A program made the position numbers and the translations under genes. Shown here piece after piece: positions 1 to 10,209 of a stretch of 64,000 bases of DNA. Source of the stretch: Perca fluviatilis. Taxonomy: Eukaryota; Chordata; Actinopteri; Perciformes; Percidae. The stretch lies in the NCBI RefSeq assembly GCF_010015445.1, contig NC_053114.1:45317922-45381921 (forward strand). The letters are read 5' to 3'. The first letter of the stretch is position 1; every line of letters begins with the position of its first letter. Below the pieces are notes generated by a model. The model was not told the origin of the DNA. It made no database searches and saw nothing but the letters and a program-made list of their open reading frames with translations.

Positions 1-606
1 ATCTTGAGTCTGTCAGCAGCAACAACAGAACTTTTGTGAAGGTAAATACAAGCTGCACAATTGCCCTATTAACTTAGGTTGTAACTTGTTAGTGTGGCAA
101 TTAAACTCAAAACTCGAGCTGAGTAATGAAAGCAGAGTCTGGTAAAGATAAATGGTAAACGTGACTTTTGCTCTGGCGCCACCTTCAGGACAAAGACGAG
201 TAACACAGTCGCCTCTGTATTAAACATTTAAACAAGCAGTCAGGATCTGCAGAGTCCCTGCAGTTTGAGAGCACTTGTGTAAAAGGTGGATCGTTTAAAA
301 TGTCGTCTGTCCAGCTGTTGCGTAACAGAACATCTGTGTAAAGGGCTCAACATCTGGATGGCAGATGGACGGCTTTTTTTGGCTGAAAGCTCCAGAACTC
401 AGAGAACTTCAGAGTCGGATTAAAATTTCGGATTATCAGGCAGCTCGGGTTTAAAGGGACCCGATGTAAACAAAAATCTGTGAAACTGGTCCAGTATTAA
501 ACCAGAACCGGGCTGTAATGTAACCCTACAGGACTAATGTTCAGCAGCAGTTAGAGTCCCCTAAAAGTTGTGTTGTTGTAGCTGACAGACTCAGATTATT
601 ATTCTA
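1..606. other. Intron sequence upstream of the first visible kinesin exon
   Basis: No exon is recognisable here. The first ~110 bases resemble about 27,170-27,290 and its duplicate near 50,740 (shared pieces such as CTGTCAGC and CAATTG.CCTAT), so part of it is probably an old dispersed repeat. By position it should be intron of the kinesin gene, because the first visible exon starts in mid-codon at 1552. Confidence 0.4.
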
Positions 607-1452
607 AGTGTCTGACAACATTATGGGATGGATCCCTACAGAGATAGACCTTTTAGTTAAAGAGTAAGATCCTTTTAGTTTAACATGAAACAGCCCCGAA
701 ATCACCATCACCAAACTCCACCAGACTCCATGTAAATAATCAGGACTTTTAGCGTGTATAGAGCCAGCATATCTCCACCAGACTCCATGTAAATAATCAG
801 GACTTTTAGCGTGTATAGAGCCAGCATATCTCCACCAGACTCCATGTAAATAATCAGGACTTTTAGCGTGTATAGAGCCAGCATATCTCCACCAGACTCC
901 ATGTAAATAATCAGGACTTTTAGCGTGTATAGAGCCAGCATATCTCCACCAGACTCCATGTAAATAATCAGCACTTTTAGCGTGTATAGAGCCAGCATAT
1001 CTCCACCAGACTCCATGTAAATAATCAGGACTTTTAGCGTGTATAGAGCCAGCATATCTCCACCAGACTCCATGTAAATAATCAGGACTTTTAGCGTATA
1101 TAGAGCCAGCATATCTCCACCAGACTCCATGTAAATAATCAGGACTTTTAGTGTGTATAGAGCCAGCATATCTCCACATGTAAATGGGTGAATTAAGGGT
1201 TTATTTCAACCAAACCAGAGTGGTGATTGTTGGAACAGTGGAAAGATGAACCAAGACAGCTTTTGGTAGTTTTATTTAGTTTCTGTCCACTTTGAATGAA
1301 GTGTGTTTTACGATAAAAGTCCTGATTATTTACATGGAGTCTGGTGGAGTTTGGTGATGGTGATTTCGGGGCTGTTTCATGTTAAACTAAAAGGATCTTA
1401 CTCTTTAACTAAAATTTCTATCTCTGTAGGGATCCTAATGTTGTCAGACACT
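607..1452. mobile_element. TIR-bounded non-autonomous DNA element with internal 57-bp minisatellite
   Basis: The two ends are inverted copies: AGTGTCTGACAACATTA at 607-623 is mirrored at 1436-1452. The inverted match continues inward for more than 100 bases on each side, with gaps, up to the 57-bp array. No transposase is encoded. A clean target-site duplication is not visible. Collapsed derivatives, left arm followed almost directly by right arm, lie at about 26,421-26,580 and 49,993-50,145. Superfamily not assigned. Confidence 0.7.
714..1180. repeat. 57-bp minisatellite, about 8 copies
   Basis: Eight near-identical direct repeats of a 57-base unit (containing CTCCACCAGACTCCATGTAA and TCAGGACTTTTAGCG) fill the centre of the TIR element. 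Because 57 is divisible by three, open frames run through it in several phases. They are repeat artefacts, not genes. Confidence 0.95.
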
Positions 1453-1551
1453 TTTACTTATAATTCAATAATTATAGAAATATGTAATATGTAAAACCAC
1501 AGCAGTAACCTCTAGGTTGTAACTCTGTCTGTTGTTGTTGTTGTTTTTCAG

Positions 1552-1805
1552 GAACCTGCTGGGGGAGAATCCCAGCGACAAGCTGGACATTAAGATGAAC
1601 CCGGACGGCAGTGGACAGCTCTACGTGCCGGGACTGACCGAGTTCACGGTCCAGAGCCCCGAGGACATCAACCGGGTGTTTGAGCTGGGTCACATGAACA
1701 GAGCCACGGCCTGCACCAACCTGAACGAACACAGCTCTCGCTCCCACGCTCTGCTCATCATCACCGTGTCGGGATTCAACTCTGCTACTGGAAACCGCAC
1801 ACAAG
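1552..1805 (+). CDS. kifc3: C-terminal motor kinesin, motor-domain exon (switch I)
   Basis: Minus-end-directed kinesins of the kinesin-14/KIFC3 group use ATP to move along microtubules; KIFC3 is known for roles at adherens junctions and Golgi. This exon follows a T-rich tract ending TTTTTCAG and begins with the third base of a codon. It encodes [15 protein letters not shown], then [14 protein letters not shown], and the switch I signature [10 protein letters not shown] (1718-1747). It ends ACACAAG|GTACA in phase 1, which fits the next exon. The LYVPGLTEF wording matches KIFC3 better than KIFC1 as I remember the families. The P-loop lies upstream, outside the window. The donor abuts an 800-bp CA tract. 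Confidence 0.9.
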
Positions 1806-1818
1806 GTACACAAAGAGA

Positions 1819-1850
<32 letters not shown>

Positions 1851-2135
1851 ACACACACAGAGACACACACACAGAGACACACAGAGACACACAGAGACAC
1901 ACACACACACACACAGAGACACACACACACACAGAGACACACACACACACACACACACACAGAGACACACAGAGACACATACACACACACACACAGAGAC
2001 ACACAGAGACACACACACACACAGAGAACACACACACACACAGAGACACACACACACACACACACACAGAGACACACACACACACAGAGAGACAGAGACA
2101 GACACGGAGAGAGACACACAGGCACAAACACACAG

Positions 2136-2187
<52 letters not shown>

Positions 2188-2605
2188 AGACACACAGACA
2201 GACACACATACACACAGACAGACACACACACACACACAGACACACACACACACAGACAGAGACACACACACACACAGAGACAGACAGACACACACAGAGA
2301 GACACACACACAGACACACACACAGACAGAGACACACACACACAGAGACAGACAGACACACACAGAGAGACACACACACACACACAGACAGACACACACA
2401 CACACACAGAGACAGACAGACACACACAGAGAAACACCACACAGACACACACACAGACAGAGACACACACACACACAGAGACACACACACACACACACAC
2501 ACACAAAAAAGAAACACACACACACACACAGACACACACACACACACACACAGACAGAGACACACACACACACACACACAGAGACACACACACCGAGGCA
2601 CACAC
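1806..2605. repeat. Compound (CA)n / (CACAGA)n tract, about 0.8 kb
   Basis: Almost pure CA with interspersed GA steps, starting a few bases inside the intron donor. Open frames through it (His-Thr or Cys-Val runs) are artefacts. Expected to be highly length-polymorphic. Confidence 0.97.
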
Positions 2606-2828
2606 ACATGCATGTAACGTTACCTCTAATGCTTTTTCTTTGTATCACTCTGTGGTGTTGTAGTTCTTTCTGTCGTTGTATTAAGACTACAAATGAGACC
2701 ACCATTTTATTCTTCACAAGTTTAGTGATACTTGGACCTCGAAAAAAACTGAATTTAGGGCTTAGTTGTTGTGATAAAGGTCTTAAATTTCATTCATAAT
2801 GGTCTTAAAAAGCTTAGTCACCCGTGTA

Positions 2829-2892
2829 TATGGCGTGCGTGTAAACGGCGTGCGTGTAAACGGCGTGCGTGTAAACGGCGTGCGTGTAAACG
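2829..2892. repeat. 15-bp repeat, 4 copies, just upstream of a splice acceptor
   Basis: Four direct copies of a unit reading GCGTGCGTGTAAACG end about 25 bases before the acceptor CTGCAG of the next kinesin exon. The array therefore sits where the branch point and polypyrimidine tract would be expected. Confidence 0.9.
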
Positions 2893-2917
2893 CGTCTGTG
2901 TGTTTTCGTGGCTGCAG

Positions 2918-3147
2918 GGAAGCTGAACCTGGTGGACCTGGCGGGCTCCGAGAGGATCGGGAAGTCCGGCGCCGAGGGCAGCCGCCTCCGAGAAGCTCAG
3001 TGCATCAACAAATCTCTGTCGGCGCTCGGCGATGTCATCAACGCGCTGCGCGGCAAACACTCCCACGTCCCGTTCAGGAACTCCCGCCTCACCTACCTGC
3101 TCCAGGACTCGCTGAACGGAGACAGCAAGACCCTCATGATGGTGCAG
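2918..3147 (+). CDS. kifc3: C-terminal motor kinesin, motor-domain exon (switch II)
   Basis: The acceptor is GTGGCTGCAG and the donor is GTGCAG|GTGAGA. The split glycine codon joins in phase with exon 1552-1805. The segment encodes [18 protein letters not shown], with the switch II motif DLAGSE (about 2935-2952), then [12 protein letters not shown], and the motor-core stretch [16 protein letters not shown] followed by [10 protein letters not shown]. These are invariant kinesin motor segments that couple ATP hydrolysis to microtubule binding. It ends at phase 0, matching the next exon at 4969. No lesion is seen. Confidence 0.93.
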
Positions 3148-3221
3148 GTGAGACCAGGGCTGCTTTCACTGGCCGCAGTAGTCTCAGGTCTGGGATGTTT
3201 ACACTGTGGCTCTGTCCAGAG

Positions 3222-3335
3222 CTTAGCCCCGCCCCCAAGATGATTGTGATTGGTTTAAAGAAATGCCAATAAACCAGAGCAGGTTGTTCTCCCATCCAGG
3301 AATGCTGTGTGGACTAGCCAAAGCAAAGCAATACT
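3222..3335. mobile_element. Fragment of a dispersed MITE in the kinesin intron
   Basis: The sequence around GATTGTGATTGGTTTAAAGA and CCAGGAATGCTGTGTGGACT recurs inside the TIR-bounded element at 59,956-60,551 (about 60,405-60,490). Only the internal part is present here, so this is a relic. Confidence 0.65.
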
Positions 3336-3364
3336 ACCCTCTGCATCCTCACCTGAAATCTACA

Positions 3365-3699
3365 CCCATGTGCGCACACACACTCACAGGTGTACACACA
3401 CACTCACACAGGTACACACACACTCAGGTACACACACACACACACACACACAAACACAGGTACACACACACTCACAGGTGTACACACACACTCACACAGG
3501 TACACACACACAAACACAGGTACACACACTCAGGTACAAACACACGTGCACAAACACAGGTACACACACAATCAGGTACACACACAAACACACGTGTACA
3601 CACACAGGTACACACACTCACACAGGTACACGCACACTCAGGTACACATACACACAAACACACGTACACACACAATCCGGTACACACATAAACACACGT

Positions 3700-3739
<40 letters not shown>

Positions 3740-3843
3740 TACACACACACCCACACACACAGGTACACACACACACACACACAGGTACACACACGCGCAC
3801 ACACACACAAACACAGGTTACACACACACCCACACACACACAG

Positions 3844-3892
<49 letters not shown>

Positions 3893-4395
3893 GGTACACA
3901 CACAATCAGGTACACACACAAACACACGTGTACACACACACACACACAGGTACACACACTCACACAGGTCACTAACATGAGACACAACACACAAACACAC
4001 ATACAAAAACTCACACACATAAACACAGTGTACAAACACACACACATACACACACACCCACACACACAGTACACAAAACAGGTACACCACACACCTACAC
4101 ACAAACACAGTACACAAACACTCGTCAAAACACACGTGTACACACACACACACACACTAACACAGGTACAACACATCACAGGTACACACCTAGGTACCAT
4201 ACAAACAAACACATGTACACAAAAAAATAAAAACATAAAAAAACACACAACACCAACACACAACAAGGTACACACACACACAGTACACAACACACACCAA
4301 CACACAATAAACAAGGACACACACACAACACAAAAAAACACACACACAAACACACAATTAAACACAAACAAACAACAACAAGTACAAAGTATCTC
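3365..4395. repeat. CA-rich tract with periodic GGTA interruptions, about 1 kb
   Basis: CACACA runs are broken at intervals by CAGGTACA, CACGTG and similar steps, degenerating to A-rich CA sequence after about 3,980. Lies in the intron 3148-4968. It contains many CAGGTA steps that look like cryptic donors but has no coding content. Confidence 0.95.
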
Positions 4396-4423
4396 AACCT
4401 GCAACGCTGCTTTAGGTGCCTCC

Positions 4424-4968
4424 GTATAATGTCCCTCTGTGTTGTGTTCAGGGTCCCTTGAGCCCTGTGTGTCAGTGTTCGCGTGATGTCCCTCTGTGTT
4501 GTGTTTAGTGTCTCCGTTGTTGATGTCCCTCTGTGTTGTGTTCAGGTGTCTCCTTGATGTCCCTCTGTGTTGTGTTCAGGTGTCTCCGTTGTTGATGTCC
4601 CCCTGTGTTGTGTTTAGGTGTCTCCGTTGTTGATGTCCCCTCTGTGTTGTGTTCAGGTGTCTCCGTTGTTGATGTCCCCTCTGTGTTGTGTTTAGGTGTC
4701 TCCGTTGTTGATGTCCCCTCTGTGTTGTGTTCAGGTGTCTCCGTTGTTAATGTCCCCTCTGTGTTGTGTTCAGGTGTCTCCGTTGTTGATGTCCCCTCTG
4801 TGTTGTGTTCAGGTGTCTCCGTTGTTGATGTCCCCTCTGTGTTGTGTTCAGGTGTCTCCGTTGTTGATGTCCCCTCTGTGTTGTGTTCAGGTGTCTCCGT
4901 TGTTGATGTCCCCTCTGTGTTGTGTTCAGGTGTCTCCGTTGTTGATGTCCCCTCTGTGTTGTGTTCAG
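4424..4968 (+). repeat. 39-bp minisatellite that duplicates a 3' splice site
   Basis: Each full unit starts GTGTCTCCGTTGTTGATGTC and ends TGTGTTGTGTTCAG (or TTTAG). Exact 39-base spacing runs from 4618 (4618, 4657, 4696, 4735, 4774, 4813, 4852, 4891, 4930) to the true exon start at 4969; irregular copies lie upstream. The real exon begins GTGTCTCCGCTG after GTGTTCAG, so every unit carries a copy of the acceptor and the first nine exon bases. In the kinesin frame the unit reads VSPLLMSPLCCVQ. The unit at 4657 ends in TAG. The seven units from 4696 onward are open and in frame. Confidence 0.95.
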
Positions 4969-5121
4969 GTGTCTCCGCTGCCCAGTAACATGAGCGAGTC
5001 TGTCTGCTCGCTGAAGTTCGCCCAGCGTGTCCGCAGCGTGGAGCTGAGCGCCTCGTCTTCGTCCTCCAGGAGACACGAGAACTCGTCTACATCGTCCTCA
5101 CCCACGCATGACAGCATCGAG
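4969..5121 (+). CDS. kifc3: C-terminal motor kinesin, end of motor domain and neck
   Basis: The 153-base exon is phase 0 at both ends. It begins VSPLPSNMSESVCSLKFAQR and continues VRSVEL, the last conserved strand and helix of a kinesin motor (compare SLKFAERVRSVEL in KIFC3). A Ser-rich linker follows, and the donor is ATCGAG|GTAACG. The start at 4969 was chosen because it is the last acceptor before conserved sequence and gives the shortest family-like join (MMVQ to VSPL). Any of seven upstream acceptors in the 39-bp array would also keep the frame, adding multiples of 13 residues. Confidence 0.88.
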
Positions 5122-5171
5122 GTAACGAGATACTACAGATTAATATACACATAATCCATACAACATTTCAC

Positions 5172-5858
5172 TTTGGATGCTTTTATATAGGCCTTAGTGG
5201 TCCCCTAATACTGTATCTGAAGTCTCTTTTATATAGACCTTAGTGGTCCCCTAATACTGTATCTGAAGTCTCTTTTATATAGACCTTAGTGGTCCCCTAA
5301 TACTGTATCTGAAGTCTCTTATATAGACCTTAGTGGTGCCCTAATACTGTATCTGAAGTCTATTTTATATAGACCTTAGTGGTCCCCTAATACTGTATCT
5401 GAAGTCTCTTTTATATAGGCCTTAGTGGTCCCCTAATACTGTATCTGAAGTCTCTTTTATATAGGCCTTAGTGGTCCCTAATACTGTATCTGAAGTCTCT
5501 TTTATATAGGCCTTAGTGGTCCCCTAATACTGTATCTGAAGTCTCTTTTATATAGACCTTAGTGGTCCCCTAATACTGTATCTGAAGTCTCTTTTATATA
5601 GACCTTAGTGGTCCCCTAATACTGTATCTGAAGTCTCTTTTATATAGACCTTAGTGGTCCCCTAATACTGTATCTGAAGTCTCTTTTATATAGACCTTAG
5701 TGGTCCCCTAATACTGTATCTGAAGTCTCTTTTATATAGACCTTAGTGGTCCCCTAATACTGTATCTGAAGTCTCTTTTATATAGACCTTAGTGGTCCCC
5801 TAATACTGTATCTTGAAGTCTCTTATATAGACCTTAGTGGTCCCCTAAAAGTCTCTCT
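5172..5858 (-). mobile_element. Fragment of a TTAA-type MITE expanded into a 46-bp tandem array
   Basis: It begins CTTTGGATGCTTTTATATAG, the reverse complement of the right end of the MITE at 14,686-15,654. About 14 direct copies of a 46-base unit follow (TTTTATATAGACCTTAGTGG, then TCCCCTAATACTGTATCTGA). The terminal inverted repeat is missing. Lies in the intron between kinesin exons 4969-5121 and 5890-6019, in the opposite orientation to the 14.7-kb copy. Confidence 0.85.
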
Positions 5859-5889
5859 GATGCGTGTCCTAACATTTTGACACCCCCAG

Positions 5890-6019
5890 CTGGACTCTCC
5901 CCCGGTGACCCCTGCTCCCCTCCCCCTGTCTCGGGCCAGCAGTGCCGGCTCCACCCTCTCCTCCACCTCCAGGACCCCCAGCAGCTCCCGCAGGAGGTCC
6001 CAGTCCCAGCTGTCCACAG
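5890..6019 (+). CDS. kifc3: C-terminal motor kinesin, Ser/Pro/Arg-rich tail exon
   Basis: The acceptor is CACCCCCAG and the donor CCACAG|GTACAC. The 130-base exon enters in phase 0 and leaves in phase 1. It encodes a low-complexity tail rich in Ser, Pro, Thr and Arg ([20 protein letters not shown], later [13 protein letters not shown]), similar in character to the Ser-rich C-terminus of KIFC3 beyond the motor. Such tails are poorly conserved, so the call rests on phase, splice sites and order. Confidence 0.8.
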
Positions 6020-6071
<52 letters not shown>

Positions 6072-6160
6072 ATACACACACACACAGACACACACACACA
6101 CAAACAGGTACACATGCACACAAACAGAGACACACACACACACACACAAACAGATACACC
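6020..6160. repeat. (CA)n tract after a kinesin donor site
   Basis: CA dinucleotide run with a few GGTA and GA interruptions, starting at the donor of exon 5890-6019. As with the first exon, the microsatellite abuts the splice donor directly. Confidence 0.95.
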
Positions 6161-6167
6161 CAGCTCA

Positions 6168-6496
6168 CTATCTTTGTGGGGACCCGTCATTGACATAATG
6201 CATTCCCTAGCCCCTTACCCTAACCTTAACCATCACAACTAAATGTCTAACCTTAACCCTTACCCTAACCTTAACCATCACAACTAAATGTCTAACCTTA
6301 ACCCTTACCCTCACCTTAACCATCACAACTAAATGTCTAACCTTAACCCTTACCCTCACCCTAACCATAACCTAATTCTATCCCTAATCCTAAAACCAAG
6401 TCTTAACCCTCAAACAGCCCTTTAAACTTGGGGGGTCCAGCATTTTGGCCCCCCAAAGCTGTCAGGACACCTGGTTTTTGGACCCCACAAATATAG
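6168..6496. mobile_element. Short MITE with telomere-like internal repeats
   Basis: Ends are imperfect inverted repeats: CTATCTTTGTGGGGACC at 6168-6184 against the complement of GGACCCCACAAATATAG at 6480-6496. Inside are about three copies of a ~50-base CCTTAACC-rich unit containing CATCACAACTAAATGTCTAA. I recognise this as a dispersed fish repeat type; superfamily not assigned. The TTAACC motifs are internal to the element and are not a telomere. Confidence 0.7.
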
Positions 6497-6509
6497 TTAA
6501 AAAAGAACT

Positions 6510-6985
6510 CACACAGACACACACACGCACACACAAACAGGTACACACACACACACAAACACACACAAACAGGTACACACACACACACACACACAGGTAC
6601 ACACACACACACACAGGTACACACACACAGACAGACAAAAACCTTCAATAAACTTTTCACAAAAGGCATTCTGGGAAATGTAGGAAACCAGTAACTGTGA
6701 TCAAAGCTGATGAACTAAAGTAGCGACAGAATGAATCCTGATTCTGTGGTCTGATTGGTTGGTTTACAGACAGACAGGTAGACAGAGGCAGCCCATTGGT
6801 CGGGGAAGGTGGGCAGGTAGGTGGGGGTGGATGCTGATTGGTGCATAGCTTGGCATGGAAGCGCTCAGCATGGCATGGTGCCCCCCTCCCCCTCCCATCT
6901 AACACTCCCCCCTCTCCTCCCCCCACCCACATACACACACACACACACACACACATACACACACACACACACACACACCCACAAC
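6510..6985. repeat. CA tracts flanking a short unique stretch
   Basis: CA-rich tracts lie at about 6510-6635 and 6929-6983. Between them (6660-6920) is intron sequence with a C-rich run near 6,883-6,928 and no gene or clear element. Confidence 0.8.
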
Positions 6986-7050
6986 CACTGTGCTCGCCAG
7001 CTTCCGTCTGTGCCGCCGGTTTGAATCCTGAACGATCTCATCAAAGCTCA

Positions 7051-8128
7051 AGTTCAAGTCACAAGGAAATTCGGACTCTGGTTTAGCCTAGCTTAGCATA
7101 AAGACTGGAAGCAGGGGGAGACTGGAAGCAGGGGGAAACTGTAGACGGACTCTGGTTTAGCCTAGCTTAGCATAAAGACTGAAAGCAGGGGGAGACTGGA
7201 AGCAGGGGGAAACTGTAGACGGACTCTTGTTTAGCTTAGCTTAGCATAAAGACTGGAAGCAGAGGGAAACTGTAGACGGACTCTGGTTTAGCCTAGCTTA
7301 GCATAAAGACTGGAAGCAGGGGGAAACTGTACACGGACTCTGGTTTAGCCTAGCTTAGCATAAAGACTGGAAGCAGGGGGAAACTGTAGACGGACTCTGG
7401 TTTAGCCTAGCTTAGCATAAAGACTGGAAGCAGAGGGAAACTGTAGCCGGACTCTGGTTTAGCCTAGCTTAGCATAAAGACTGGAAGCAGAGGGAAACTG
7501 TAGACGGACTCTGGTTTATCCTAGCTTAGCATAAAGACTGGAAGCAGAGGGAAACTGTAGACTGACTCTGGGTTAGCCTAGCTTAGCATAAAGACTGGAA
7601 GCAGAGGGAAACTGTAGACTGACTCTGGTTTGGCCTAGCTTAGCATAAAGACTGGAAGCAGGGGGAAACTGTAGACAGACTCTGGTTTAGCCTAGCTTAG
7701 CATAAAGACTGGAAGCAGGGGGAAACTGTAGACGGACTCTGGTTTAGCCTAGCTTAGCATAAAGACTGGAAGCAGGGGGAAACTGTAGACTGACTCTGGT
7801 TTGGCCTAGCTTAGCATAAAGACTGGAAGCAGAGGGAAACTGTAGACATACTCTGGTTTAGCCTAGCTTAGCATACAGACTGGAAGCAGAAGGAAACTGT
7901 AGACTGTCTCTGGTTTGGCCTAGCTTAGCATACAGACTGGAAGCAGAAGGAAACTGTAGACTGTCTCTGGTTTGGCCTAGCTTAGCATACAGACTGGAAG
8001 CAGAGGGAAACTGTAGACTGACTCAGAGCTAAGCTAATGGTTTCCCCCCGTTTCCAGTCTTCATGCTAAGCTAGGCTAAACCATTTTTACCGTTATTTAA
8101 ATGATGAATCATTTCCTTGTGACTTCAG
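7051..8128. mobile_element. TIR-type element with about 17 copies of a 57-bp repeat
   Basis: AAGTCACAAGGAAAT near 7,054 is mirrored by ATTTCCTTGTGACTT at about 8,111-8,125. Between them is a direct array (about 7,064-8,030) with period 57, containing TTTAGCCTAGCTTAGCATAA and GACTGGAAGCAG. A final unit near 8,041-8,083 is inverted. Earlier rows have small length variants. No coding sequence. Lies in the last kinesin intron. Confidence 0.75.
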
Positions 8129-8258
8129 AGTGTGTGGGGGTTGTGGGTGACTTGGTGTCTGGATGAATCCTGCCCCCCTGCTGAGCCGAGGATTCTGGGA
8201 TTTGTTCGTCCATGTCCACACAGATACATCTGAAAACACTGTTTGTATTTGTTTAAAC

Positions 8259-9071
8259 GTTACTGTCGGTACACGATCCGTTCTGCGCATGCGCAGATGA
8301 AAATCCTGTTTCACAAGGATTTACGACATTGCACTAGCGCTTAGCCAAATTAGCTGTTAGCTATATAAACTAACGTTAGCTTCCCAGTGGAGGCTAGCGG
8401 CAGACCGCTACAACTACGACCGGAAGCGTGGAACAAATCGTGCGGTGTCCGCTATCCTCGGTAAAACCATGTGTAAAACTGGATTACACTGCACGACCTG
8501 TTCCACGCTTCCGGTCGTTGGTTTAAACTTTAGTTGGCTAGCTAGCTAACAGCTAATTCAGCTCACCGCTAGCTACTTTACTTGTGCTCATTCATTTAAA
8601 ATACAATCAAATCAATACTTGTCTTTATTGTTATTACTATAAAGTCTTAATTTAGTTGTTGCCTGCTTTTCCCAGTGTTTAGTTTGAGTTAACGTTATTT
8701 TAACGTTATTTTAGACTGAATCAAGCTGTCAGCTAGCTAGCAGATAGCCGAATTAGCGGTTAGTTTAGTTTAACGTTTGGCTTCCCGGTGGAGGCTAGCA
8801 TGGAACAGATCATGCAGTGTAATCCTGTTATACCGACGATACTCAAGAGGATACTGGACACTGCACGATTTGTTCCACGCTTCCGGATGTAGTTGTAGCG
8901 GCCATCCGTTAGCCTCCATTGGGAAGCTAACGTTAGTTTATATAGCTAACAGCTAATGTCTAATGTCGTAAATCCTCGTAAAACAGGATTGTCATCTGCG
9001 CATGCGCTTAACGTCTTGCACATGTGCAGAACGGATCGTGCAGGCAGCACGGATCGTGTGCCGACAGTTAC
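8259..9071. mobile_element. Long inverted-repeat MITE (first copy)
   Basis: The left end GTTACTGTCGGTACACGATC is mirrored at the right end (complement at about 9,050-9,071). Further inward, inverted blocks recur around GTTCCACGCTTCCGG and the GCTAGC / TAACGTTAG motifs, so much of the element can fold into a hairpin. A second, related copy sits at 10,396-10,903. No open frame. Confidence 0.7.
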
Positions 9072-9111
9072 AACAGGACTGCTCCAACACAGTTTTCTAA
9101 AAAGGTCTTAA

Positions 9112-10205
9112 AGGGACACACGCGGACTTATTGGGACTTTGTCTTATTCCCCATGTCCCCCAGAGTTAGATAAGTCCATACATACCCTTAAAAAAATCAA
9201 ATAAAATTGGGAACTTGCATGCGGTTTATTTTATTATTTTCGAGTCAATTGATTTCACCTACCAATCATATAAGAGGAACGCAGCTGGGCTTAAAGTTCG
9301 GGATTTCTGGCGTATGACTATTTTAGAAAAAGTAAATAAATTAAAAAGTCCACATGGGATTTGTTTTTGATGCGCTGGATTTAGCCAATCATCGAACTTC
9401 CACTTACCAATGAAACGAGTTCTAGCCAATCAGATGCAAAGTAGCTCATCAGCGCTAATCCCTCCGCCCAAGTAGCAGAGAGTAGCAGTGCTTCGCCCTT
9501 CTGAGAATATAGTTCCCAGTATGTATACGGTTAGAAGATGGCTGTGTGTCATGTGATCTTGTTATTAGTACACGTTGTGACGATACAAATCACAACATGT
9601 ACATGTGCTAAGCTAGGCTAGATGGAGCTGGTTACCTCCAGGATCTGTGCTAAGCTAGGCTAGATGGAGCCTGTTACCTCCAGGATCTGTGCTAAGCTAG
9701 GCTAGATGGAGCCGGTTACCTCCAGGATCTGTGCTAAGCTAGGCTAGATGGAGCCTGTTACCTCCAGGATCTGTGCTAAGCTAGGCTAGATGGAGCCGGT
9801 TACCCAGGATCTGTGCTAGTTAGGCAGATGGAGCGTTACCTCCAGGATCTGTGCTAAGCTAGGCTAGATGGAGCCTGTTACCTCCAGGATCTGTGCTAAG
9901 CTAGGCTAGATGGAGCCGGTTACCTCCAGGATCTGTGCTAAGCTAGGCTAGATGGAGCCAGTTACCTCCACGGTCTGTGCTAAGCTAGGCTAGATGGAGC
10001 CGGTTACCTCCAGGATCTGTGCTAAGCTAGGCTAGATGGAGCCGGTTACCTCCAGGATCTGTGCTAAGCTAGGCTAGATGGAGCCGGTTACCTCCAGGAT
10101 CTGTGCTAAGCTAGGCTAGCGGAGATGAGAAGGGTATGTATGGACTTATCTAACTCTGGGGGATACGGTGAATAAGACAAAGTCCCGATAAGTCGGCGTG
10201 GTCCT
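9112..10205. mobile_element. TTAA-flanked MITE with 42-bp minisatellite
   Basis: TTAA at 9108-9111 and 10206-10209 flank inverted ends of about 80 bases (AGGGACACACGCGGACTTAT on the left; the right end is its imperfect complement, sharing TTAGATAAGTCCATACATAC). TTAA duplication is the hallmark of piggyBac-type insertion. No transposase is present. The interior includes AT-rich sequence and the minisatellite. Confidence 0.8.
9600..10118. repeat. 42-bp minisatellite, about 12 copies
   Basis: Direct repeats of a unit containing CTGTGCTAAGCTAGGCTAGA and GGTTACCTCCAGGAT lie inside the TTAA-flanked element. One unit near 9,800-9,840 has several small deletions. Confidence 0.93.
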
Positions 10206-10209
10206 TTAA

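Noticed and set aside
604..1179. 191- and 153-codon minus-strand frames with 19-residue repeats
   Set aside because: Period 57 is a multiple of three, so frames stay open without selection. The sequence is the core of a TIR element.
3237..3272. Alternative kinesin exon in the intron near 3.2 kb
   Set aside because: The sequence matches a MITE also found at 60.4 kb and has no phase-compatible splice sites.
1472..4429. Long open frames of Cys-Val or His-Thr repeats on both strands
   Set aside because: They are translations of CA/GT microsatellites with no promoter, splice context or family similarity.
4605..4988. Plus-strand frame repeating SVVDVPSVLCSGV
   Set aside because: It is out of frame with the kinesin exon. 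Only the other phase (starting 4696) joins the motor domain.
6230..6410. Interstitial telomere (TTAACCC-like) repeat
   Set aside because: The CCTTAACC motifs are part of a longer ~50-base unit inside a MITE with its own inverted ends, not (TTAGGG)n.
7064..10118. CRISPR-like repeat arrays
   Set aside because: The repeats are head-to-tail minisatellites with no unique spacers, in a vertebrate genome.
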